A stretch of DNA of 5,925 nucleotides from Streptomyces speibonae (GTDB lineage: Bacteria > Actinomycetota > Actinomycetes > Streptomycetales > Streptomycetaceae), in NCBI GenBank assembly GCA_000715605.1, contig KL568621.1, positions 75,618 through 81,542 of the forward strand. Reading direction: 5' to 3'. Both the position numbers and the translations under genes were made by a program. Under the pieces are notes generated by a model. It had not been told where the DNA came from, searched no databases, and saw only the letters and a program-made list of their open reading frames with translations. Numbering within the stretch: position 1 is the first letter of the stretch; every line of letters begins with the position of its first letter. This document shows, piece after piece, positions 1-5,905 of this stretch.

Positions 1-717
1 GACGGCATCCGCTCCGTGACCCGCGAGCGGATCGCCGCCGACCGGCCGCGGTACTCCGGGCAGACGATCTACCGGGGCCTGGTGCCCGCGGACCGGGTGC
101 CCCACCTCACCGCCGACCCCCGGGTGCGGCTGTGGTTCGGACCGGACCAGCACTGCGTGTGCTATCCCGTGTCCTCCGGCCGCCAGATCAGTTTCGGCGC
201 CACCGTCTCCTCCTCGCACTGGCGGGAGGAGTCCTGGACGGCGCCGGGCGACCACGCCGAACTCGCGGCCGCGTACACGGGCTGGCACCCGGACGTCACC
301 CGGCTGATCGCGGCGGCGGACGCGGTCGGCCGATGGGCCCTGCACGATCGCGACAGCCTCGGCCGGCTGAGCACCGGACGGGTGACCGTCATCGGGGACG
401 CCGCCCATCCGATGCTGCCCTTCCAGGCACAGGGCGCCAACCAGGCGATCGAGGACGCCGTCGTCCTCGCGTCCTGCCTCGCCGGTCCGGGCCCGGACGG
501 CCTCGGCGCGGCCCTGCGCCGCTACGAACGGATCCGCCTGCCCCGTACCACCCGCATCCAGCAGCAGTCCCGCGCCAACGCGACGACCTTCCACCTCGCC
601 GACGGAGCCGAGCAACGCCGTCGCGACGCTTCCGCACAGGCCACCTCGGGTCTGGATCGGCACGAGTGGCTGTTCGGATACGACGCCGAACAGGCCGCCA
701 CGAGCAGCAGGAGTTGA
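1..717 (+). CDS. FAD-dependent aromatic monooxygenase, salicylate/3-hydroxybenzoate hydroxylase type (5' partial)
   Basis: This is the C-terminal 238 residues of a class A flavoprotein hydroxylase, which uses NAD(P)H and O2 to hydroxylate a phenolic ring. The reading frame is open from base 1, so the GTG at 16 is internal and the N-terminal GxGxxG dinucleotide fold is missing. The first residues, DGIRS, are the end of the conserved DG motif that contacts FAD and NAD(P)H. The second FAD motif, GDAAHP, is at 394-411, followed by the helix with QGANQAIEDA. The YRGLVPAD segment near base 70 and the tail HEWLFGYDAE are typical of the salicylate 1-hydroxylase / 3-hydroxybenzoate 6-hydroxylase group. 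Its stop lies 2 bases before the next gene's ATG, so the two are surely cotranscribed. The substrate is unknown; a 3-hydroxyanthranilate- or dihydroxybenzoate-derived ring is the contextual guess. Confidence 0.9.
   Translation, partial: DGIRSVTRERIAADRPRYSGQTIYRGLVPADRVPHLTADPRVRLWFGPDQHCVCYPVSSGRQISFGATVSSSHWREESWTAPGDHAELAAAYTGWHPDVTRLIAAADAVGRWALHDRDSLGRLSTGRVTVIGDAAHPMLPFQAQGANQAIEDAVVLASCLAGPGPDGLGAALRRYERIRLPRTTRIQQQSRANATTFHLADGAEQRRRDASAQATSGLDRHEWLFGYDAEQAATSSRS
709..713 (+). promoter_or_regulatory. Ribosome binding site AGGAG that decides the SDR start
   Basis: AGGAG lies inside the last codons of the upstream monooxygenase gene. Two adjacent in-frame ATGs follow, at 717 and 720. 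The spacer is 3 bases to the first and 6 to the second, so 720 is the better start. The arrangement implies translational coupling to the upstream stop at 715-717. Confidence 0.7.
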
Positions 718-719
718 TG

Positions 720-1505
720 ATGGAACTGACCGGAATCCAATCCAGGGTCGCCCTGGTCACCGGGGCGGCGCGGGGCATCGGTGCCGCCGTGGCGGGCACG
801 CTGGCGGGCGCGGGAGCGCAGGTCGCCGCCGTGGACCGCGACGCCGGGACGCTCGCCACCGTGGTGGCCAAACTCGAGGCCGAGGGCGCCTCCGTCCGCG
901 CCTGCCCCGCGGACGTGAGCGACAGCGAGCCGGTGGAGGCGCTGGTACGGCGCGTCGAGGACGAACTGGGTCCGATCGGCATCCTCGTGAACGCGGCCGG
1001 CGTGCTGCACACCGGCCGGGCGGTCGAGCTGTCGGACCAGCAGTGGAACGACATCTTCTCGGTCAACGCCTCAGGGGTGTTCCACGTGTCCCGCGCGGTG
1101 GCCCGGCGCATGATGGTCCGCCGCGGCGGAGCGATCGTGACCGTGGCGTCCAACGCCGCCGGCGTGCCGCGCACCGAGATGTCCGCGTACGCCGCGTCGA
1201 AGGCGGCGTCGGCCCAGTTCACCCGGTGCCTGGGGCTGGAGCTCGCCGACTACGGCATCCGCTGCAACGTCGTCTCGCCGGGCTCCACGGACACCCCCAT
1301 GCTGCGCGCCATGCTCGGCGAGGGCGGGGACCCCCGGCAGGTGATCGAGGGGTCGCCGAGCGCGTACCGCGTCGGCATCCCGCTGCGGAAGCTGGCCCGG
1401 CCGCAGGACGTGGCCGACGCCGTCGCGTACCTCGTGTCCGACCAGGCCGGTCACGTGACGATGCACGACCTCTACGTGGACGGCGGCGCCGCCCTGCACG
1501 TGTGA
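720..1505 (+). CDS. EntA/DhbA-like short-chain dehydrogenase (2,3-dihydro-2,3-dihydroxybenzoate or DHHA dehydrogenase)
   Basis: This 261-residue SDR probably oxidises a cyclohexadiene to the aromatic ring: dihydrodihydroxybenzoate to 2,3-dihydroxybenzoate, or trans-2,3-dihydro-3-hydroxyanthranilate (DHHA) to 3-hydroxyanthranilate. The cofactor motif TGAARGIG is at residues 14-21. An acidic D39 after the second strand suggests NAD. NAAG follows, and the catalytic tetrad is complete: N116, S144, Y157 and K161. Segments such as [36 protein letters not shown] and a C-terminal [13 protein letters not shown] are strongly reminiscent of EntA/DhbA, beyond general SDR similarity. The next gene, a PhzD-like isochorismatase, would supply its substrate. 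Which substrate is used depends on whether the missing chorismate enzyme is an ADIC synthase or an isochorismate synthase; I favour DHHA. A perfect 19-bp tandem repeat covers its last codons and stop. Confidence 0.9.
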   Translation: MELTGIQSRVALVTGAARGIGAAVAGTLAGAGAQVAAVDRDAGTLATVVAKLEAEGASVRACPADVSDSEPVEALVRRVEDELGPIGILVNAAGVLHTGRAVELSDQQWNDIFSVNASGVFHVSRAVARRMMVRRGGAIVTVASNAAGVPRTEMSAYAASKAASAQFTRCLGLELADYGIRCNVVSPGSTDTPMLRAMLGEGGDPRQVIEGSPSAYRVGIPLRKLARPQDVADAVAYLVSDQAGHVTMHDLYVDGGAALHV

Positions 1506-1526
1506 CACCGCCCTGCACGTGTGACA
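1489..1526 (+). repeat. Perfect 19-bp tandem duplication spanning a stop codon
   Basis: Two copies of CCGCCCTGCACGTGTGACA lie head to tail (1489-1507 and 1508-1526), and the following C also matches. The first copy encodes the last residues of the EntA-like SDR and its TGA at 1503-1505. The second copy is non-coding and lengthens the gap before the isochorismatase to 48 bases. Deleting one copy would leave the SDR protein unchanged. The likely origin is replication slippage; an assembly artefact cannot be excluded. Confidence 0.9.
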
Positions 1527-1541
1527 CGCCCGACGGACTTC

Positions 1542-1546
1542 AGGAG
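1542..1546 (+). promoter_or_regulatory. Ribosome binding site AGGAG of the isochorismatase gene
   Basis: AGGAG sits 7 bases before ATG 1554 and 13 bases before a second in-frame ATG at 1560. This favours 1554 and excludes the in-frame GTG at 1521, which lies within the 19-bp repeat. Confidence 0.7.
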
Positions 1547-1553
1547 ACGGACC

Positions 1554-2333
1554 ATGGCCATGAACCCGATCGCGCCGTACCGCATGCCGGGCCGGAGCGA
1601 CCTGCCCGCCGCGGCGGTGAGCTGGCGGCCCGACCCGGAGCGCGCGGTCGTCCTGGTGCACGACATGCAGCGGTACTTCCTGCGCGCCTTCCCGGCCGGG
1701 CGGTCGCCGCTGACCGACCTCCTCGGCAACGTCACCGAACTGCTCGCCGCGGCGCGCACCGCCCGGGTGCCGGTGATGTACACGGCGCAGCCGGGCGGAA
1801 TGAGCCGCAAGGACCGCGGGCTGCTGAACGACATCTGGGGCCCCGGCATGTCCGCCGAGGAGACCGACCGGGGCATCGTCGACGACGTCGCCCCGGAGCC
1901 GGGCGACACGGTGCTCACGAAGTGGCGCTACAGCGCGTTCTTCCGCAGCGACCTGGAGGAACGGCTGCGGCGGTCCGGACGGGACCAGCTGGTCGTCTGC
2001 GGTGTCTACGCGCACATGGGCTGCCTGATCACCGCCTGCGACGCGTTCAGCCGCGACATCCAGCCCTTCCTCGTGGCGGACGCCCTGGCCGACCTCTCGC
2101 TCGACGACCACCTCATGGCACTGCGCTATGCCGCGGACCGCTGCGCCGTGCCGCTGACCACGGCCGACGCGCTGGCCGGGCTCGGGGCCCGAACCGCACC
2201 CGCCGCGCGAACCACACCCATCCACGGAGGTACACGTCCATGTCCGAGCGCACCCATGTCGTCGTCATCGGCGGAACGTCGGGAATCGGGCGGCACTTCG
2301 CCCAGTCCTGCGCCGAGCGGGGCGACGACGTGA
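1554..2333 (+). CDS. PhzD-like isochorismatase (ADIC/isochorismate vinyl-ether hydrolase)
   Basis: This 259-residue protein belongs to the isochorismatase family, which releases pyruvate from the enolpyruvyl ether of isochorismate or of 2-amino-2-deoxyisochorismate (ADIC). Visible hallmarks are LVHDMQRYFLR with the catalytic Asp D37, YTAQPGGM, RGLLNDIWGPGM, LTKWRYSAF with the conserved Lys K123, and CGVYAHMGCL, where G156 lies in the segment that carries the nucleophilic Cys in cysteine-hydrolase relatives. IQPFLVADALAD follows. There is no aryl-carrier domain of the EntB type, and the wording is close to PhzD, so ADIC to DHHA is the favoured reaction. The family domain ends near residue 210. 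The frame then continues about 45 residues in a Ser/Pro/Arg-rich tail, with the last 94 bases overlapping the next gene. I see no stop in any forward frame between 2161 and 2240, so a simple frameshift does not explain the tail. Confidence 0.9.
   Translation: MAMNPIAPYRMPGRSDLPAAAVSWRPDPERAVVLVHDMQRYFLRAFPAGRSPLTDLLGNVTELLAAARTARVPVMYTAQPGGMSRKDRGLLNDIWGPGMSAEETDRGIVDDVAPEPGDTVLTKWRYSAFFRSDLEERLRRSGRDQLVVCGVYAHMGCLITACDAFSRDIQPFLVADALADLSLDDHLMALRYAADRCAVPLTTADALAGLGARTAPAARTTPIHGGTRPCPSAPMSSSSAERRESGGTSPSPAPSGATT
2226..2230 (+). promoter_or_regulatory. Ribosome binding site GGAGG inside the isochorismatase frame
   Basis: GGAGG precedes ATG 2240 by 9 bases. It fixes the start of the downstream SDR-like gene even though the upstream reading frame is still open here, which means initiation occurs within the 3' end of the isochorismatase frame. 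Confidence 0.65.
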
Positions 2334-2941
2334 TCATCACCGGCCGTTCGGAGGAGCGGACCAAGGGCGTCGCCCACGAGATCGGCGGGCGCACCCGCGG
2401 ACTCGCCCTGGAACTGGCCGACCCGGAGCGGATCGCGGCCGCGCTCGCCGACGTGGGACGCGTCGACCGGCTCGTGCTCGCGGCACTCGACCGGGACCAC
2501 AACACGGTGCGCGCGTACCGGCCGGCCGACGCCGTCCGGCTGCTCACGGTGAAGCTCACCGGCTACACGGAGGTGCTGCACACCCTCGCCCCGCGGATGA
2601 CCGACGACAGCGCCGCCGTCCTGATCGGCGGCCTGGCCAGTCACCGGCCCTACCCCGGCTCCACGTCCGTGACGACCGCCAACGGCGGCATCGGCGCGCT
2701 GGTTCGGACGCTGGCGGTGGAACTCTCCCCGATCCGGGTCAGCGCCCTGCACCCGAGCATAGTCTCGGACACGCCGTTCTGGAGCGACAAGCCCGCCGCA
2801 CGCGAGGCCGCCGCGGCGGGCGCGCTCACCAAGCGCCCGGTGACGATGGAGGACTGCACCCACGCGATCCGGTTCCTGCTGGAGAACCGCGCGGTCAACG
2901 GCGTCAACCTGAACATCGACGGCGGCGAAGTGCTCATCTGA
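2240..2941 (+). CDS. SDR-fold protein lacking the catalytic tetrad
   Basis: This 233-residue protein has the SDR Rossmann fold. The dinucleotide motif is GGTSGIG (residues 11-17), and TGR at 34-36 suggests NADP. The C-terminal NGVNLNIDGGEVLI is the normal SDR ending. The catalytic positions are all changed. By alignment to the SDR at 720, the active-site Asn is K105, Ser is G131, Tyr is V144 and Lys is N148. The usual NNAG is replaced by AALDRDHN (81-88). The motifs KLTGYTEV, SHRPYPGSTSV and NGGIGALVRTLAVEL look ordered rather than decayed, and I recall similar SDR-annotated actinomycete proteins with DRDHN and RPYPGST. This suggests a distinct subfamily, not a pseudogene. It may bind NADP or a ligand, catalyse a non-redox reaction, or use other residues. 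It is the last gene of the operon and overlaps the isochorismatase frame. Confidence 0.85.
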   Translation: MSERTHVVVIGGTSGIGRHFAQSCAERGDDVIITGRSEERTKGVAHEIGGRTRGLALELADPERIAAALADVGRVDRLVLAALDRDHNTVRAYRPADAVRLLTVKLTGYTEVLHTLAPRMTDDSAAVLIGGLASHRPYPGSTSVTTANGGIGALVRTLAVELSPIRVSALHPSIVSDTPFWSDKPAAREAAAAGALTKRPVTMEDCTHAIRFLLENRAVNGVNLNIDGGEVLI

Positions 2942-3692
2942 CGCCGGACGACACACGCCAGGGACCCCACCGGCCGGTCGCGCCCTGTCCGTGCTCCCGC
3001 TCCGCGCGCGTGTGGCGCGTCAGATCACGGGCCGAGAACAGGGCCATACCGGCGTGGAAGCCCGTCACCGGCACCGGAAGCCGTGCCCAGTAGGCGAGCC
3101 GGCCGTCGACGTGGAACTCCGCCTCCGACGTGCCGGCCCGGTAGCCGATGGCGTACCGGTGCCGCTGCCCCGGCTCCGTCGGCACGTCCAGCACCACCCG
3201 GTGGATGAAGTGTTCGTGCGGCTCGGCGACGCCCGGCAGCGCCAGCCGTTCGATCACCGCGTACACGGTGTCGTTCGTCGCGGCGGCGTTCAGTACGACA
3301 CCGCTCTCGAGGTCGAAGACGTTCACGGTGCCGAAGGCGTCGAGCAGGTCGTGGGGGACCTGGCCGTAGGTCCGCACCCCCATCTCGACCTCGAACGTCA
3401 GCTCGCCGGAGCCCGGCACGGCGAACCGCCGCGCCGACCGGTACATCTGCTTGGCGTTGTTCTGCCGCGGGTCCGTGTCGTGGAAGCGGGTGAACGGGTG
3501 CACGGTCAGCTCGAACCGTCCGTCTCCGGTGCTCACCCGGGCATTGCGGTCCCGGTACACGTGCCGCGCGCCGTCGGCCCCGGTGATCGACATGATCGTC
3601 CAGCGGGCGGGGTCGAGCTCCGGGCTCGTGAAGTCGTCGTACGTCCACGCTTCGGTCCGGGGCACTGACTCGGTCTGAGGCAACGACATCAT
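2934..3692 (-). CDS. Uncharacterised DUF6081-like beta-rich protein
   Basis: This protein is 252 residues from ATG 3692, or 251 from the adjacent ATG 3689, which is better spaced (7 bases) from a weak GGTGA. There is no signal peptide and no membrane segment, so it is probably cytosolic. Visible features are an N-terminal WTYDDFTSPELDPARW, NNAKQMYRSARRFAVP near the middle, alternating hydrophobic strands such as ELTFEVEMGV, then FGTVNVFDLESG, ERLALPGV and a late VDGRLAYWARLPV. The pattern of short beta strands with a WxxYDDF-like opening suggests a concanavalin/jelly-roll sandwich, and it resembles proteins I know as DUF6081 (from memory). No catalytic motif, for example a GH16-type ExDxxE, is visible, and no function is assigned. 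It converges on the SDR-like gene with an 8-base overlap and starts the divergent region shared with the hydroxylase at 3970. Confidence 0.8.
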   Translation of the reverse strand: MMSLPQTESVPRTEAWTYDDFTSPELDPARWTIMSITGADGARHVYRDRNARVSTGDGRFELTVHPFTRFHDTDPRQNNAKQMYRSARRFAVPGSGELTFEVEMGVRTYGQVPHDLLDAFGTVNVFDLESGVVLNAAATNDTVYAVIERLALPGVAEPHEHFIHRVVLDVPTEPGQRHRYAIGYRAGTSEAEFHVDGRLAYWARLPVPVTGFHAGMALFSARDLTRHTRAEREHGQGATGRWGPWRVSSGVR

Positions 3693-3751
3693 GCCGTCAC
3701 CATCGATGCCGTCCGCCGCCTCGGACCATCACACGTTCACGCCGTTCGGAC

Positions 3752-3767
3752 GCGTGGCGCGCCATGC
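3752..3767. promoter_or_regulatory. Near-perfect palindrome, candidate operator
   Basis: GCGTGGCGCGCCATGC has a perfect 10-base core, TGGCGCGCCA (3755-3764). The arms extend to 16 bases with one mismatched pair. It lies about 60 bases upstream of the minus-strand gene's start, a plausible site for a dimeric repressor. Such palindromes also arise by chance in GC-rich DNA. Confidence 0.3.
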
Positions 3768-3862
3768 CTGCCCCGGCCGGCGGAAATCCCGTGAATGGGT
3801 CATGCCCGCGCGCGGCACCGATCCGAGACTGCCTACTGACCGCCGCGCCCGCCCGCCCGGAG

Positions 3863-3872
3863 CGTGATCACG
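3863..3872. promoter_or_regulatory. Perfect 10-bp palindrome CGTGATCACG, candidate operator
   Basis: This is a self-complementary decamer about 100 bases upstream of the hydroxylase GTG. Its AT-containing core differs from the surrounding GC-only sequence. It could be a site for a TetR-, GntR- or MarR-type dimer, but no regulator gene is in the window to pair it with. Confidence 0.3.
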
Positions 3873-3959
3873 GGGCGGTCCGGCCGAACAGGAACACCCG
3901 GCACAGCACACCGACCGACCACGGACCGCGTGGAGCGGTCGAACCGACCCGTCGCGCTT

Positions 3960-3964
3960 GGAGG
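3960..3964 (+). promoter_or_regulatory. Ribosome binding site GGAGG that decides the hydroxylase start
   Basis: GGAGG is 5 bases before GTG 3970. The longer in-frame alternative at TTG 3958 overlaps this site and would add only four residues before a normal N-terminus, so GTG 3970 is preferred. Confidence 0.75.
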
Positions 3965-3969
3965 CAATC

Positions 3970-5568
3970 GTGGAGCCGGTACCGGTACTGGTCGTGGGCG
4001 CGGGCCCGGTCGGGATGGCCGCCGCCCTGGCGCTCGCCCGGCAGGGTGTCCCCTGTGTGCTCGCCGACCAGGGCCTCGAGACCTCCGTCCATCCCAAGCT
4101 GGACTACGTCAACAGCCGCAGCATGGAATTCTTCCGCCGGCTCGGCCTCGCCGACGACATCCGTGCGGCCGGCGTCGCTCCCGGGCACCGGGCCGACGTG
4201 ATCTGGTCGACGGGCCTCGCCGGCGAGCCGATCACCACCTGGCGGCTTCCCTCGGTGGACGAGGAACGGCGGCGCATCGCGGAACAGAACGACGGCACCC
4301 AGCCCGCCGAGCCGGGCCAGCGCGTCTCCCAGATCGAACTGGAGCCGGTGCTGCGCGCGCACTGCCGGCGCGAACCACTGGTCGACCTGCGCTGCGGCCT
4401 GCGGTTCGACACCCTCACGCAGGACGACGAGGGGGTGACCAGCCGGCTGGTCGACGTCATGACCGACGAGGAGGTCCGGCTCCGGTCCCGCTACGTCATC
4501 GGCTGCGACGGTGCGTCGAGCCGGGTCCGCGAGGTCACCGGCATCGGCGAGCAGGGCTTCGACGTACCCGCGCTGCCCGGTGCCTTCATGGTGCACTTCA
4601 AGAGCCGGGACCTGGACACCCTGCACCGGCACGGCCGGTTCTGGCACTACTTCGCCTTCCGCTACGTCATCATCGCCCAGGACGAGGTCGACACCTGGAC
4701 GGCCCACGTCAACGGCGCGCGGCCGGACGAGTTCGACACGCCGCCGGCCGACCCGGCGGCGTTCCTGCTGGAGACGATGCGCACCGAGCTCAAGATCGAC
4801 AAGGTACTGCTGACGTCGCGCTGGCGCCCCGGATTCATGATCGCGGACCGTTACCGCGCCGGACGGGTCCTCCTCGCCGGCGACTCCGCCCACCGCATGT
4901 TCCCGACCGGCGCCTACGGGATGAACACCGGCATCGGCGACGCGGTCGACGCCGCCTGGAAGACCGCCGCTCTCGTCAAGGGCTTCGGCGGCCCGGCCCT
5001 GCTCGACAGCTACCAGGCCGAACGCCACCCGGTGGGTCTGCGCACCCTGCACACCTCGCACCGGCACCTCGGTGTGCACCTCAAGGCGGGGGAGCTGCTG
5101 CGTGAGGGCGCCCCGCCGGCCGCCCTCGCCTCCTACCTCGACGCCGAGCGCGGCGAGAACGAGTACCGGGGGATCGAACTCGGCCAGCGCTACCGCGACT
5201 CGCCCGTCGTCTGTCACGAGAACGGCCCCGAACCCCCGTGGAGCCCTCGGGAGTACACGCCAACCACCTGGCCCGGAAGCCGCCCGCCCGGCTGTCTCCT
5301 GGACGGCGGCACCCCGATCCTCGACCGCTACGCGCACTCCTTCACCCTGGTCGACTTCGCCGGCGACGGCCGGGCGGAGCCGCTCCTCGACGCGGCGGCC
5401 GCCCAGGGACTCCCGGTCGCCCACACCGTGGTCACCGATGCCGGCGCCCGGCAGCTCTGGGAACGGGACCTCGTCCTCCTGCGGCCCGACCACCACGTGG
5501 CCTGGCGCGGGAACAGGCCGCACCCGGACCCGGCCGCCGTGATCCGGCGGGTCAGGGGCGCCGGGTGA
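3970..5568 (+). CDS. FAD-dependent aromatic hydroxylase with C-terminal thioredoxin-like domain (MhpA/TfdB/PgaE type)
   Basis: This 532-residue class A flavin monooxygenase should use NAD(P)H and O2 to hydroxylate a phenolic or polycyclic aromatic ring. All three family motifs are intact: GAGPVG at residues 10-15 (FAD ADP moiety), GCDGASSRVR at 178-187 (DG motif) and RVLLAGDSAHR at 299-309, followed by GAYGMNTGIGDAVDAAWK. An acidic D33 takes the ribose-binding position. The last roughly 100 residues (SFTLVDF to DPAAVIRRV) match the C-terminal thioredoxin-like domain of phenol, 3-(3-hydroxyphenyl)propionate and polyketide hydroxylases; no CxxC is needed or present. It is longer and of a different subgroup than the partial monooxygenase at 1-717, so the two are unlikely to be redundant. 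The DAHP synthase follows after 58 bases, probably in the same transcript. The substrate is unknown. Confidence 0.92.
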   Translation: MEPVPVLVVGAGPVGMAAALALARQGVPCVLADQGLETSVHPKLDYVNSRSMEFFRRLGLADDIRAAGVAPGHRADVIWSTGLAGEPITTWRLPSVDEERRRIAEQNDGTQPAEPGQRVSQIELEPVLRAHCRREPLVDLRCGLRFDTLTQDDEGVTSRLVDVMTDEEVRLRSRYVIGCDGASSRVREVTGIGEQGFDVPALPGAFMVHFKSRDLDTLHRHGRFWHYFAFRYVIIAQDEVDTWTAHVNGARPDEFDTPPADPAAFLLETMRTELKIDKVLLTSRWRPGFMIADRYRAGRVLLAGDSAHRMFPTGAYGMNTGIGDAVDAAWKTAALVKGFGGPALLDSYQAERHPVGLRTLHTSHRHLGVHLKAGELLREGAPPAALASYLDAERGENEYRGIELGQRYRDSPVVCHENGPEPPWSPREYTPTTWPGSRPPGCLLDGGTPILDRYAHSFTLVDFAGDGRAEPLLDAAAAQGLPVAHTVVTDAGARQLWERDLVLLRPDHHVAWRGNRPHPDPAAVIRRVRGAG

Positions 5569-5626
5569 CCGGACACATCATCCGCACTCCTCCACTGGGC
5601 GATGCTGATCCCCGACAGGAGCACAC

Positions 5627-5905
5627 ATGCAGCCATCAGGCGTTACGGCGGACGTCAACCACAGCCGGCCGTGGGAGGGCAGACCGGCGGCGCAGCAACC
5701 ACAGTGGCGGGAGCACGCCGCCCACGAGGCGTCGTGCCGCTTCCTGGAGTCGGCTCCGCCCCTGGTGACGGCCGCCGAGATCCAGCAACTGCGGTGGTCG
5801 CTGGCGGACCTGCTGACGACCGACGCGCTCCTGCTCCAGCTGGGCGACTGCGCGGAGAGCCTCTACGAGTGCACCCCCCGGCACACGGCTCAGAAACTCC
5901 AGGTC
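5627..5905 (+). CDS. Class II (plant-type) DAHP synthase, 3' truncated by contig end
   Basis: These are the first 93 codons of a 3-deoxy-D-arabino-heptulosonate 7-phosphate synthase, which condenses phosphoenolpyruvate and erythrose 4-phosphate at the entry to the shikimate pathway. The start is ATG 5627, with AGGAG at 5617-5621 (5-base spacer). The N-terminal region shows PPLVTAAEIQQLRWSLADL and then LLLQLGDCAES, where C75 corresponds to the metal-binding Cys of the class II GGDCAE motif. CTPRHTAQKLQV follows, as in PhzC/AroH-type enzymes. Most of the protein, including the remaining active-site residues, is off the contig. In antibiotic clusters such an extra copy is usually a pathway-dedicated enzyme that boosts chorismate supply, often less sensitive to feedback. 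The residues SLIHIS seen past codon 94 come from adapter sequence and are not part of the protein. Confidence 0.88.

Larger units (their letters stand above)
3693..3969. promoter_or_regulatory. Divergent intergenic region, probable bidirectional promoter
   Basis: These 277 bases separate the minus-strand DUF6081-like gene from the plus-strand hydroxylase and are the only long gap in the window. No credible small gene is present. I see no clear TTGACA/TATAAT pair on either strand. Two short palindromes (3752-3767 and 3863-3872) are the best candidate regulator sites. A CGGT-CGA-ACCG mini-hairpin sits at 3936-3946, just before the GGAGG of the hydroxylase. The promoter role is inferred from gene orientation. 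Confidence 0.5.

Noticed and set aside
1043..2941. A 632-residue plus-strand frame joining the SDR and isochorismatase regions to the SDR-like gene, as if a fusion
   Set aside because: Only the part from 2240 resembles a protein. The upstream part is Arg/Gly/Pro-rich shadow translation of two well-supported genes in other frames.
3736..3795. Inverted pair TTCACG (3736-3741) and CGTGAA (3790-3795) as a hairpin or operator
   Set aside because: Six-base arms about 48 bases apart are expected by chance, and neither arm has further symmetry.
3868..5523. A 551-residue minus-strand open frame opposite the FAD hydroxylase
   Set aside because: Long antisense frames are common in high-GC actinomycete genes. 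The product is low-complexity with no motif, while the plus strand carries an intact hydroxylase.
5569..5626. Possible terminator or promoter between the hydroxylase and the DAHP synthase
   Set aside because: No stem-loop or recognisable promoter boxes are visible in these 58 bases. Only the AGGAG of the downstream gene is clear.
1..5905. CRISPR array, tRNA, rRNA or insertion sequence
   Set aside because: No spaced repeats, tRNA-like cloverleaf, rRNA signature or transposase motif was seen on either strand by eye.
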